DNA of 64,000 nt from Rubripirellula obstinata (GTDB lineage: Bacteria; Planctomycetota; Planctomycetia; Pirellulales; Pirellulaceae), in NCBI RefSeq assembly GCF_001642955.1, contig NZ_LWSK01000016.1, forward strand, positions 1 to 64,000, given 5' to 3'. This document shows positions 7,956 to 15,802 of the stretch, piece by piece. Each line of letters starts with the position of its first letter. The stretch's first letter is position 1. The translations under genes were made by a program, and so were the position numbers. The notes beneath the pieces are model-generated. The model was not told where the DNA came from. It was given only the letters and a program-made list of their open reading frames with translations, and ran no database searches.

Positions 7956-9005
7956 TCACAATTCACACCGATCGCATAGCAGCCGCAGCATTGCGTCCAC
8001 GCTCAACAACGACGCCGTTTCCAAATGCGTGTGATACGACGACGTGGGCAATTGCAATGTTGTTCCGGAAACCTGTCCCGACGTCGCCGCGATCAGTCGG
8101 CCTAGTTCGGTGCGTCCGATCGAACTCTGTTTCTCTCGCGTGCGGTTCAGCGCCATGATGTAATCGTCTTTGAAGCAATAGGAAATCCCCAGTCGATCGC
8201 AAGACTTCCGCAGTCGCTCGGTCGATTTCGCATCAAACGTTGCGTTAGAATCCGCGTGCCGCAGCACCACTTCTTGTTGGTCGCAATCGTCCACCGTGGC
8301 AAACGGGCTGGTGTCCATGACGATCAACTGGTCTGTCGTCGTATCGTGTCGCTGAAACCACTCGGCCACAAACCGCCAGCTACGCCCTGATTCTTCACCC
8401 GCCGAAAAGAACGCGGTTCCGGAAAAGCCGCGGCGGATCAGTTCGATCAACATCGCAACACTGACGACGTTGTCCAACTGAGCGGAAATGTAACCGTCGT
8501 TTTCCTGCAAGCGGTCGATGAAGGACACCGGCGTGCCGGGTTGCAAGAAATCGAGTCCGTCAATTTCAAAGATCAGGTTCTTTCGTCGCGGACAGATGTA
8601 CGATTCGGTAATCGTACCTTGCCCTAAGTACGAACCGGCGTAGGGCGCGTGAGCCTGAACCCGTTGGCCGCGAAACCGTCCCGCGATCAGTTCCATAAAC
8701 TGCTCGGAAATCGAATCACCGTTCAGCTCGCCTCGGTTGCCCGCAATGAACGCGGCGTACTGGAACTCGTGTGGCCCGGTGCATAGCAGCCCGTGCCGAT
8801 CGACGTGAGCGGAGAGATAGACGCTCTCTGGTTCGTCGCCTTCGACGACCAACAGCCCATGATACCGAGTGATCTTTACCGGGTACTCTTCCAGTTCCCG
8901 ACGAAGCACTCGAAAGAATGCGTCCTCCATGCCGACGACCGACGGTTCGCGAACCAAGTATCGAAGCAGGTGCAGAAATTCGTGCGAAGCGTAGTGAAGT
9001 TTCAT
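7956..9005 (-). CDS. M42/M28-like zinc aminopeptidase
   Basis: 349 aa. Metal-ligand pattern of the M20/M28/M42 clan: VYLSAHVDRHGL (His and Asp) near residue 67, the Asp in SAQLDNVVS near 173, GEESGRS (general base and ligand Glu) near 205, VMDTSPFA with the next Asp, and a final His in SSYHTHLE near 327. It is expected to remove N-terminal residues from short peptides in the cytoplasm, as no signal peptide is seen. ATG 9005 is used; the extension to 9161 covers repeat A. It is first in the minus-strand run and may trim or recycle the product of the two amidoligases. Confidence 0.8.
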   Translation of the reverse strand: MKLHYASHEFLHLLRYLVREPSVVGMEDAFFRVLRRELEEYPVKITRYHGLLVVEGDEPESVYLSAHVDRHGLLCTGPHEFQYAAFIAGNRGELNGDSISEQFMELIAGRFRGQRVQAHAPYAGSYLGQGTITESYICPRRKNLIFEIDGLDFLQPGTPVSFIDRLQENDGYISAQLDNVVSVAMLIELIRRGFSGTAFFSAGEESGRSWRFVAEWFQRHDTTTDQLIVMDTSPFATVDDCDQQEVVLRHADSNATFDAKSTERLRKSCDRLGISYCFKDDYIMALNRTREKQSSIGRTELGRLIAATSGQVSGTTLQLPTSSYHTHLETASLLSVDAMLRLLCDRCEL

Positions 9006-9015
9006 GGCGTGGGTC

Positions 9016-9083
9016 GTAGCGGAACTCGCCAAGAGTTTCGGTGATCGTGGACAGTGGTCGAAAGTCTTGGCGGCTTCCGCTAC
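9016..9083. repeat. family A inverted repeat
   Basis: Arms GTAGCGGAACTCGCCAAGAG and CGAAAGTCTTGGCGGCTTCC with a short loop, just upstream of the peptidase start. A more decayed half copy follows at about 9236-9266, so the spacer 9006-9284 is mostly repeat. Confidence 0.85.
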
Positions 9084-9284
9084 GAGTGCGGTTGCAGTTT
9101 TCGTGCCAGAATGACGGACAGGCAAAACGGCATTGAACACGATGGCAGCGGGTGGAACCATAGAAAAGAAGTTGCCGGAGCTGCAAAAGTTTTTTCCAAT
9201 TCAAGCGAACCCAATTCAAGCGAATCATCCGCCTCCAGGCCGAACGTCTTGGCGAATTTCGCTACGGGCGACGGTGATTTTCGA

Positions 9285-10742
9285 TTACTGCCCAGTCGTA
9301 TTGATCCCGAGATGACGAATTCGGTTTCGCAAGGTTGGGCGGCTGATGCCTAGCCGGGTGGCGGCTTCGCTGATGTTGCCGTGGGTGGCTTTGAGGATGC
9401 CTTGCAGGAGGACTCGGTCGACTTGGTCGTGGACTTCTTCGCTGATGGATTGTGATCCGCTTTCGAGTAGACGCTGGACTTCGAGGGAGAGGTCACCGGT
9501 CCAGCTTGGGCTTGGCTGATCGTCCGAGCCGGTTGGTGATTTTGTTTCGCCGAAACCGATCGGCAAGAACGCTGGGACGATCACGGGGCCGCTGGATTTG
9601 AGGAGCGTTTGCTTGACGACGCCTTGTAGCTCGCGCACGTTGCCCGGCCAGTTGTGTGAGGTTAAGACCTGCATCGTTTCAGGGGCGATGGAGAGGAAGT
9701 CTTTGCCGAGTTGATTCGCGAAGGTGCGAAAGAAGAACTCGGTCATCATTGGGACGTCATCCCCGCGATCGCGCAGCGGTGGCAGGCTGATCGTGTATTC
9801 GTTCAAGCGATAATACAAGTCGCTGCGGAAACTGCCGTCGGCCATGGCTGCATCGAGGTCTCGGTTGGTCGCGGCGATGATTCTCACGTCGGTCTTGATC
9901 GGTTTGCTGCCGCCGACCCGCTCGAATTCTTTTTCCTGTAACACTCGCAACATCTTGGTTTGCATCAGCGGTGTCATGTCGCCAATTTCATCCAAGAACA
10001 ACGTTCCTCCGTTGCAAACTTCAAACTTCCCGATCCGTCGTTGGTCCGCTCCCGTGAAAGATCCCTTTTCGTGGCCGAACAGTTCGCTTTCAAGAAGATT
10101 TTCAGGGATCGCGGCGCAATTGATCGCATGAAAGACTTGGTCGTGACGCTGACTGTGTTGATAGATCGCTCGGGCGACGACTTCTTTTCCCGTTCCGGTT
10201 TCGCCCAGCACCAACACGGCGACGTCACGTGCGGCGACGCGTCCGATGCTGCGGAACACTTCGACCATGGCGGGACATTGGCCGAGAACTTTTTCGCCCG
10301 CCGTGACATCGTTGGCTTTGGGTGAATCGTCGCCCGGCAGAACTGCGGGCATCCTTGCCATGCGACTGGTTTCGATGGCCGAGTCGATTAGCGGCAGGAT
10401 ATCATCGGGCTCGAACGGTTTGGTGATGTACTCGAACGCACCGCCGCTCATCGCACTGATCGCCGTTTCGGCGGTGCCGTGGCCGGTCATCAGGATCACG
10501 GGCACGCGCGGGTCTAGTTCGCGAAATTCATGAAGCGCAGCGAGACCAGATTGGGCGGCCATTTGAATGTCCAATAACACGGCATCGGGTGCATGCTTGC
10601 TGAACAGAGCTTGTCCGTCGGTCGCGTTCTCGGCGGTGTAGACGCGGTAGTCGGGGTCGGGCAGGCATAATTTCATGACCTGCAAGATCAATGGATCATC
10701 GTCGACGACCAAAAGCGATGGAGTTGGGGCGTTGGGTTGCAT
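9285..10742 (-). CDS. Sigma-54-dependent NtrC-family response regulator
   Basis: 485 aa. Receiver domain (residues about 8-122) with LLVVDDDP and the phosphoacceptor Asp in AVLLDIQM. AAA+ domain about 150-385 with Walker A GETGTGKE, the sigma-54 contact loop as GSFTGA (usual GAFTGA with Ala to Ser) and LFLDEIGDM as Walker B. A C-terminal Fis-type helix-turn-helix follows (NISEAATRLGISRPTLRNRI). It should activate sigma-54 promoters when phosphorylated, most likely by the kinase encoded immediately upstream. Both lie on the same strand as the amidoligase run and just ahead of it, so that run is a candidate target. Confidence 0.95.
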   Translation of the reverse strand: MQPNAPTPSLLVVDDDPLILQVMKLCLPDPDYRVYTAENATDGQALFSKHAPDAVLLDIQMAAQSGLAALHEFRELDPRVPVILMTGHGTAETAISAMSGGAFEYITKPFEPDDILPLIDSAIETSRMARMPAVLPGDDSPKANDVTAGEKVLGQCPAMVEVFRSIGRVAARDVAVLVLGETGTGKEVVARAIYQHSQRHDQVFHAINCAAIPENLLESELFGHEKGSFTGADQRRIGKFEVCNGGTLFLDEIGDMTPLMQTKMLRVLQEKEFERVGGSKPIKTDVRIIAATNRDLDAAMADGSFRSDLYYRLNEYTISLPPLRDRGDDVPMMTEFFFRTFANQLGKDFLSIAPETMQVLTSHNWPGNVRELQGVVKQTLLKSSGPVIVPAFLPIGFGETKSPTGSDDQPSPSWTGDLSLEVQRLLESGSQSISEEVHDQVDRVLLQGILKATHGNISEAATRLGISRPTLRNRIRHLGINTTGQ

Positions 10743-10756
10743 GAGGTGAATCTTTC

Positions 10757-10831
10757 GTAGCGGAACTCACCAAGAGTTTCGGTTTTTAGTTGATGCGAAG
10801 GCTGGCCGAAAGTCTTGGCGACTTCCGCTAC
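10757..10831. repeat. family A inverted repeat
   Basis: Occupies the spacer between kinase and response regulator. CTA at 10828-10830 is the stop codon of the histidine kinase gene on the minus strand. Confidence 0.88.
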
Positions 10832-11691
10832 GGTTGCGGGTGCGGTTCAGACGAGGTTTCGGCGATGGGGAACAGGACGGTGATCGTCGTGCCTGCGCCG
10901 ATCTGGGATTGCACGTCGATAGCACCGCCATGGGAACGGATGATGCCAAGGCTGGTGCTCAGCCCTAGTCCGGTGCCTTGGCCGCGTGGTTTTGTGGTGA
11001 AGAACGGGTCAAACATCCGCTCGCGAACTTCTGCTGCGATACCGCTGCCAGTGTCCGAAACGGCGATGGCCAAATAACGTCCGGCAGGCAGCGTGACATA
11101 CGAAAACGTTTGCTCGGTATCGAGATTCATTGAACGGGCACGGATGCTAAGCGTTTGTGCCTGCGTCATCGTCGCGTCACTGCTCGTCGCGTCGCTGCTC
11201 GTCGCGTCGCTGCTCATCGCGTCACTGCTCATCGCATCACTGCTCATCGCGTCACGGGCATTGATGGCCAGATTCATCACCACTTGGCTGATCTCCGTTT
11301 CATCGCCTAGCATTGCGGGCAGATCGGATTCGATTTCCGCGGTTAGTTTAATGAATTCCGGCAAGGTGTGTCGCAGGATCGCGATCACGTCGGGAATGAT
11401 TTGATCGACTTGCAACGGAACATGCACGCCTTCGCCGCCGCGGGCGAACGTTAACAGTTGGGCAATCAAGTCCGCTCCCCGCGATGCACTCGTGCTAATC
11501 GTTGCCAACAACGCATCGCGATCAACGTTGACATCGGTACGCTGCAGCATCCGGCTGCTCATCAAAATCGGCGTCAGCAGATTGTTGAGGTCGTGAACGA
11601 TCCCGCTGGCGAGTGTCCCGAGTGATTCAAGCCGCTGGCGTCGACGTTCAACTAACGCTTGTTCGTTTTGATCTTCGGGAGATGTGTTCAA
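10828..11691 (-). CDS. Soluble sensor histidine kinase (NtrB type)
   Basis: 287 aa from a TTG at 11691 with AGGAAA upstream; a longer GTG start at 11739 would read through a degenerate repeat A. HisKA domain with the phosphoacceptor His in LASGIVHDLNNLLTP (about residue 33). The HATPase domain has the N-box MNLAINARDAM, G1 box DTGSGI, F-box FFTT and G2 GQGTGLGLS. No membrane segment and no PAS or other sensor domain is visible, so the input is unclear; it may sense through a partner protein. Directly after the N-box lies a run of SSDAM/SSDAT pentapeptides encoded by a 15-bp tandem repeat. Its partner is the NtrC-like regulator downstream. Confidence 0.9.
   Translation of the reverse strand: MNTSPEDQNEQALVERRRQRLESLGTLASGIVHDLNNLLTPILMSSRMLQRTDVNVDRDALLATISTSASRGADLIAQLLTFARGGEGVHVPLQVDQIIPDVIAILRHTLPEFIKLTAEIESDLPAMLGDETEISQVVMNLAINARDAMSSDAMSSDAMSSDATSSDATSSDATMTQAQTLSIRARSMNLDTEQTFSYVTLPAGRYLAIAVSDTGSGIAAEVRERMFDPFFTTKPRGQGTGLGLSTSLGIIRSHGGAIDVQSQIGAGTTITVLFPIAETSSEPHPQP
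11171..11255. repeat. 15-bp tandem repeat inside histidine kinase
   Basis: About 5.7 copies of GTCGCGTCACTGCTC with only G/A changes. On the coding strand they give five to six SSDA(M/T) units right behind the N-box. The unit is a multiple of three, so copy-number change keeps the frame. Confidence 0.92.
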
Positions 11692-11825
11692 CGGGTTTCC
11701 TGTCGGCGACTTCCGATACGAGTTGTCGCTACGGCACACGAAATGCTTAGCGAATGATTGCCCTATTCTAGTACCGCTTGGCTTTTGGCATCAGGCGGGC
11801 GATTCACTCGGTTTTGGTTGGTACC

Positions 11826-12266
11826 ATGGTCGATCCCAAACGCTTTGATTCATTCTTTTTTGCTAATCATCAGGCTCATCACAAGGCGATGCAGCAATTG
11901 ATTCAGTCGGCTCGGTCGGGTTGGCAAGGCTGTGATTGGCCCACTCGTTTCGGTCCAAAAAAGCTAGATTTGCAGGGCATTCGCAGTCGGCAGGCCAGAC
12001 TGGCTCAAAAGGCGACTCGCGGTGAAGAGGCGGCTTGCTGGGCGGCGGCGGTTGTCTGGTTGACCGAAGTGGAAGCCGATGCAGCCCAGGCGGCAGACTT
12101 TGCATCACAAGCCTTAGCCGAGTCGGAAAAAGACTGTTGGGTCAACGCAAGCGATTTGCTACAGCAAGCCGAATCGCTGGAAGCGGAGTACGGGCAATTG
12201 AATGGTTACCACCAGGTTCGCGAAGCGTTTCAGCGGTGGTTCGCATCCCATTCATCGCTGGCGTGA
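11826..12266 (+). CDS. Hypothetical helical protein
   Basis: 146 aa from ATG 11826 (an in-frame ATG at 11778 would add 16 residues). Not recognised. Rich in Ala, Gln and Glu, predicted mostly helical from composition, with AARxGWQGCDWPTRFGPKK-like basic region near residues 30-46 and no signal peptide or membrane segment. It is transcribed away from the kinase gene, with about 135 bases between the two starts. The stop codon lies in the first unit of a 17-bp tandem repeat, so the C-terminus may be variable. Confidence 0.6.
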   Translation: MVDPKRFDSFFFANHQAHHKAMQQLIQSARSGWQGCDWPTRFGPKKLDLQGIRSRQARLAQKATRGEEAACWAAAVVWLTEVEADAAQAADFASQALAESEKDCWVNASDLLQQAESLEAEYGQLNGYHQVREAFQRWFASHSSLA

Positions 12267-12311
12267 TCAGGATTCAGGCGTGATCCGGATTCAGGCGTGA
12301 TCCGGATTCAT
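12261..12311. repeat. 17-bp tandem repeat, three units
   Basis: Units GCGTGATCAGGATTCAG, GCGTGATCCGGATTCAG and GCGTGATCCGGATTCAT. The first holds the TGA stop of the preceding gene. Confidence 0.9.
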
Positions 12312-12432
12312 CGGGGTGCGGTGTGGAAAACTTTTTTCAAACCTGGAAAAAGTCTTTCCGGCTTGATTCGTGGATAAACGATTTGAACAAAAAACTTGCC
12401 AAGAAAGCGGAACGGAACGGTTTTCGTTGCTT

Positions 12433-12449
12433 TTGGTACGACGCGTGCA
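12433..12449 (+). promoter_or_regulatory. Candidate sigma-54 promoter
   Basis: TTGGTACGACGCGTGCA fits the -24/-12 consensus YTGGCACGRNNNTTGCW at 15 of 17 positions, with the invariant GG and GC ten bases apart. Transcription would start near 12461, which excludes a GTG start at 12460 and favours ATG 12502 for the VKOR gene. Confidence 0.5.
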
Positions 12450-12501
12450 TTGAGTTGAGGTGTATTGTTCTATCACCCTGAAACCATTTGCCGCTCTCTC
12501 C

Positions 12502-13860
12502 ATGCTGTCTGCTTCAAGTCTTTCCGCCTCTCGTTTTCAAGCCGAATCCGTCTCCAGTTCGCCAACTAAAAACTTCGCCACGAATCGCCCTCAACTGGCT
12601 TCTAAGCGGTTTGTCGTGGCATCTTTGATTTTGGCTTTCGTTGCGATTTGTTTCAGCAGCTATTTGGCTTATGTCGGACTGACCGAATCGAAGGTGGTGG
12701 GATGCGACGGAGGAATTTTTAATTGCGACCATGTCTTGAATAGTCGGTGGTCACAGGTGCTGGGCATTCCGGTCAGTATTCTCGCGATTGGTTTGTACGC
12801 CGTCGTCATCGGTGCCGTCTGTCAATTGCGTCACGGAAAGGGATCAGCACGCCGCTTTGCTTGGTTGGCACTATCGGTACTTTCGGTCGCGGCAGCAACG
12901 ACGGCGTTGTGGTTCATTTCGTTGCAAGTCTTTTCGATCGGTCACTTCTGTCCGTATTGCTTGGTGGTTCACGGTTGCGGGTTGCTGTTGGCCGCCGGGG
13001 TCTGGTGGAACCATCCGGAAAAACGTTCTTCCATGGTCAGAAATCTGACGGCGGGCGTCGCACTCTCGGGCAGTCTGATTGCGATTCAGGCGTTTGGCCC
13101 GGTACCGGATACGTTTGAGATCCAAACGAATGATCCGTCGATGTTGCCGATGGAGTTTGATCCGTTGGATGATAACGCGTTGTTTGAATCACCGCTCGGG
13201 ATGTCTGCGTTGTCGTGGTTGTCGCTGGTGAGTGTTGTGATGGCGGACGAAGCGGTCGCAACCGACCAGCCTGCACTCCCGCCGCGTTTAGTTCCCGTCT
13301 CGGGCGGCAGGCGACAACTTGACGCTCGCAAGTGGCCGGTGTGGGGCAACGTCGATGCAAAATACTTGATTGTGGAGATGTTCGACTACACGTGCGATCA
13401 TTGTCGCAACACGCACAACTCAATTAAAGCCGCCGCACCGTTGTTGGGCAATGATTTTGCCGTGTTGACGTTGCCTGTTCCCCTGCATCAGAGTTGCAAC
13501 GACGCGGCGAAAAACAACAGTCCCGAAGGAGCCGACGCTTGCGAAATTGCCCGGCTAGCGATTTCGGTTTGGTTGGTCGATGCCAGCAAGTTCACGGCGT
13601 ATCACGATTGGTTGTTCGATCAGAAACGTTCGGCGGTTGAAGCACGCATGTACGCCGAAACAATTGTCGATCGCCAGGCACTTGCGGCTGAATTGGCGAA
13701 GGGAACCGCGTCGAAGTACGTTGCCAAGAACGTTTTGTTGTACAAAGACGCCGGTGCGGGCACGGTGCCCAAAATCTCGTTCCCCCGAACCACCGTCGTC
13801 GGCGAAATCGGTTCGGCGAACAGTGTCGCTGATCTCGTTCGACAGCAGTTTGGTCAGTAA
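12502..13860 (+). CDS. VKOR domain fused to DsbA/thioredoxin-fold domain
   Basis: 452 aa. About five membrane segments form a vitamin K epoxide reductase (VKOR) domain (residues 35-190): the loop cysteines in KVVGCDGGIFNC and the active-site CPYC in FSIGHFCPYCLV. A variable linker follows, then a thioredoxin-fold domain (about 265-450) with the motif CDHC in FDYTCDHCRNTH. This is the known bacterial arrangement in which VKOR passes electrons from a secreted thiol oxidase to quinone, replacing DsbB, to make disulfides in the periplasm. A candidate sigma-54 promoter lies upstream. The start is uncertain because no Shine-Dalgarno is visible. Confidence 0.87.
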   Translation: MLSASSLSASRFQAESVSSSPTKNFATNRPQLASKRFVVASLILAFVAICFSSYLAYVGLTESKVVGCDGGIFNCDHVLNSRWSQVLGIPVSILAIGLYAVVIGAVCQLRHGKGSARRFAWLALSVLSVAAATTALWFISLQVFSIGHFCPYCLVVHGCGLLLAAGVWWNHPEKRSSMVRNLTAGVALSGSLIAIQAFGPVPDTFEIQTNDPSMLPMEFDPLDDNALFESPLGMSALSWLSLVSVVMADEAVATDQPALPPRLVPVSGGRRQLDARKWPVWGNVDAKYLIVEMFDYTCDHCRNTHNSIKAAAPLLGNDFAVLTLPVPLHQSCNDAAKNNSPEGADACEIARLAISVWLVDASKFTAYHDWLFDQKRSAVEARMYAETIVDRQALAAELAKGTASKYVAKNVLLYKDAGAGTVPKISFPRTTVVGEIGSANSVADLVRQQFGQ

Positions 13861-13874
13861 GGCGGAGCGCACCC

Positions 13875-13948
13875 GTAGCGGAAGTCGCCAAGACTTTCGG
13901 CAACCTCTCAACCCACCGCTGGCCGAAAGTCTTGGCGACTTCCGCTAC
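13875..13948. repeat. family A inverted repeat
   Basis: Perfect 27-base arms beginning GTAGCGGAAGTCGCCAAGAC, loop of about 20 bases, between the VKOR and antiporter genes. Confidence 0.92.
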
Positions 13949-13963
13949 ATTTAGGAACGCTTC

Positions 13964-15028
13964 ATGGCCTATTTTCTGCTCGCGATTGGACTCGTCATTC
14001 TGGTTGTAGGCGCGGATTGCCTTGTTCGCGGAGCCGCGTCGTTGGCAACGCTGGCCAAAATTTCACCACTGGTGATCGGGTTGACCGTGGTCGCGTTCGG
14101 AACCAGCGCCCCCGAACTTGCCGTGTCCGCAATCTCCGGTGCCCGTGGTGACGCAGCAATTTCATTAGGGAATGTCGTCGGCAGCAACCTATTCAACGTG
14201 CTGGTGATTCTGGGATTGTCCGCCGCGATCGTTCCGCTGAGTGTCTCATCACAGTTGGTGCGTCTCGATGTGCCACTGATGATCGCCGCGTCGATTGCTG
14301 TGTGCCTGGCTGCACTCGACGGCGTGATTTCTTTCGTCGAGGGGGTGATGATGATGGTCGCGTTTGTGGCCTATACAGGGTTCTTGATTCGCGTTGGTCG
14401 TCGTGAATCATCCGAGATATCCTGTGAGAACGAATCCGCGATTACATGGAAAAGTGTCTTTCGGAGTCTGGCTTGGCTTGCCGCGGGACTAGTGGGTTTG
14501 GTTTTCGGCGCCCAACTGCTTGTCGATAACGCGTCGTCAATCGCTCGCGGATGGGGCGTCAGTGACATGGTGATTGGACTGACGATCGTCGCGGCAGGAA
14601 CATCGCTTCCCGAACTCGCTACGTCGATCGCCGCCGCATTGAAAGGTCAACGCGACATCGCCGTAGGCAATGTCGTCGGCAGCAACGTGTTCAACTTGCT
14701 AATGGTACTATCGACCGCGGCGATGTTGTCTCCCACAGGAATCGTCGTCTCACCGAGCGTCCTGCGTTTTGATCTATTGGCAATGATGTTGGTCGCGGTG
14801 TTGTGTTTGCCGATGTTTATCAGCCATGCGAACGTCTCGCGTGGCGAGGCACTCTTGATGCTGGCGTTGTACGTTGGCTACACGGCAATTCTGATCGGCG
14901 ATGCAACAGGAATCGCGGAGATTCCATTCGCAAAGCAAGGTTTCGCGATGATCGTATTACCCACTGGCATTCTGGCGGTTTCGGTGATCGCTTGGCGAGA
15001 CTGGCAATTCACTTCATCGCACAAATAG
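13964..15028 (+). CDS. Calcium/sodium antiporter, CaCA family (YrbG-like)
   Basis: 354 aa with about ten membrane segments in two homologous halves. Each half has the alpha-repeat: FGTSAPELAVS and SLGNVVGSNLFNV near residues 45-75, AGTSLPELATS and AVGNVVGSNVFNLL near 210-245. These carry the acidic ion-binding Glu (in APELA/LPELA) and place it in the K+-independent Na+/Ca2+ exchanger group. It would act in the inner membrane to expel Ca2+ or exchange Na+. A sodium-pumping NQR is also in this window, so a sodium gradient is available. ATG 13964 follows the repeat A copy by 15 bases. Confidence 0.92.
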   Translation: MAYFLLAIGLVILVVGADCLVRGAASLATLAKISPLVIGLTVVAFGTSAPELAVSAISGARGDAAISLGNVVGSNLFNVLVILGLSAAIVPLSVSSQLVRLDVPLMIAASIAVCLAALDGVISFVEGVMMMVAFVAYTGFLIRVGRRESSEISCENESAITWKSVFRSLAWLAAGLVGLVFGAQLLVDNASSIARGWGVSDMVIGLTIVAAGTSLPELATSIAAALKGQRDIAVGNVVGSNVFNLLMVLSTAAMLSPTGIVVSPSVLRFDLLAMMLVAVLCLPMFISHANVSRGEALLMLALYVGYTAILIGDATGIAEIPFAKQGFAMIVLPTGILAVSVIAWRDWQFTSSHK

Positions 15029-15035
15029 ATTCGAC

Positions 15036-15178
15036 ATGATTGAAACTATAGTCTCTTTCGCGGACGAACTTCACCAATCATTTCGTTTGGTCGATGCGAT
15101 CGACATCCTGTTGGTGTCTGCGTTTTTGTATGCAACGTTGGTGTGGTTCAAGAAAACCACTTCCAAGGGCAGCTTAAT
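15036..15178 (+). pseudogene. Diadenylate cyclase (CdaA/DisA_N type) gene, N-terminal fragment
   Basis: Only the first 47 codons or so remain: MIETIVSFADELHQSFRLVD followed by AIDILLVSAFLYATLVWFKK. The DILLV-AFLY-L pattern is typical of the first membrane helix of CdaA, the c-di-AMP synthase. At 15179 the frame runs into the terminal repeat of an ISL3-type element. The rest of the gene, including the DGA/RHR catalytic part, is not found on the far side of the element, so this copy cannot make c-di-AMP. A second functional copy elsewhere would be expected if the nucleotide is needed. Confidence 0.6.
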
Positions 15179-15768
15179 GGCTCATCCGACTAAAGCGTAC
15201 TTTGTCGCATGGAGCGAGTAGAGCAGTAGTTCAAAGTATTCGCGATCACGAATGCCGTAGAATTGTCGTTGGACCGTTTTGATTTTGTTGTTGGTGATCG
15301 TCATGCTGCGAGTGAGCTGCCGAGCGTGTTTGGCCCAGGCTTTGGTGTAGCTTCGACGAACGTCTGCGAAGCCGACTTTGATCTGGCGTACGACTCCACA
15401 ATCGTGGCACTGCACACGAGGTAAGGTGGCAACGATGATGGTTCGTTTCAAGCCGATCGGCGAAGCCCTGAAGTCTCGCTCCTTGGCGCCCCGCCGGATC
15501 ACACGTTGCCGCTCCCACACGAAGAGCAGCAGATCGACTTCTTATTTGGGTGAACGTGGAACCGTGTGACGCCTCCGGCGAACTCAATACGGGTTTGCTG
15601 GTAGCCACGGATACCAAAGGACTGATACAACAGAGTGGTGGACATGTGCGTTCTCTCAAAGGAAGACTTCAGAAACCTCCCTTGAAGGATGGCATGTCCA
15701 CGCTTTTTCATCCATCCATCGCACTTTTATCAAAACCAAGCCCCGCGCACACTTCTGTCGGATGAGCC
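15179..15768 (-). mobile_element. Internally deleted ISL3-family insertion element
   Basis: 590 bp bounded by perfect 12-base terminal inverted repeats GGCTCATCCGAC (15179-15190) and GTCGGATGAGCC (15757-15768). It encloses a broken ISL3 transposase. No matching 8-base target duplication is visible (GCTTAAT side versus GAAATTCT side), so one flank was probably lost by a deletion. It ends the cdaA fragment and, on the other side, abuts half a family A repeat. Confidence 0.85.
15182..15645 (-). pseudogene. ISL3 transposase, deleted and frameshifted
   Basis: The N-terminal zinc-finger part is visible (ICCSSCGSGNV from ATG 15645), then a 2-base TG duplication near 15500 shifts the frame; without it the reading continues as IRRGAKERDFRA and QCHDCGVV. 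After LTRSMTI the sequence jumps directly to the C-terminal motif NNKIKTVQRQFYGIRDREYF ending in LHATKYALVG. The whole catalytic DDE core is therefore missing. It could move only with help from an intact ISL3 copy. Confidence 0.8.
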
Positions 15769-15792
15769 GAAATTCTTGGCGACTTCCGTTAC
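15767..15792. repeat. family A repeat, half copy
   Basis: CCGAAATTCTTGGCGACTTC then CGTTAC directly follows the ISL3 right end, so the element probably inserted in or next to a repeat A copy whose left half was lost. Confidence 0.65.
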
Positions 15793-15802
15793 ATTTGGGA
15801 AC

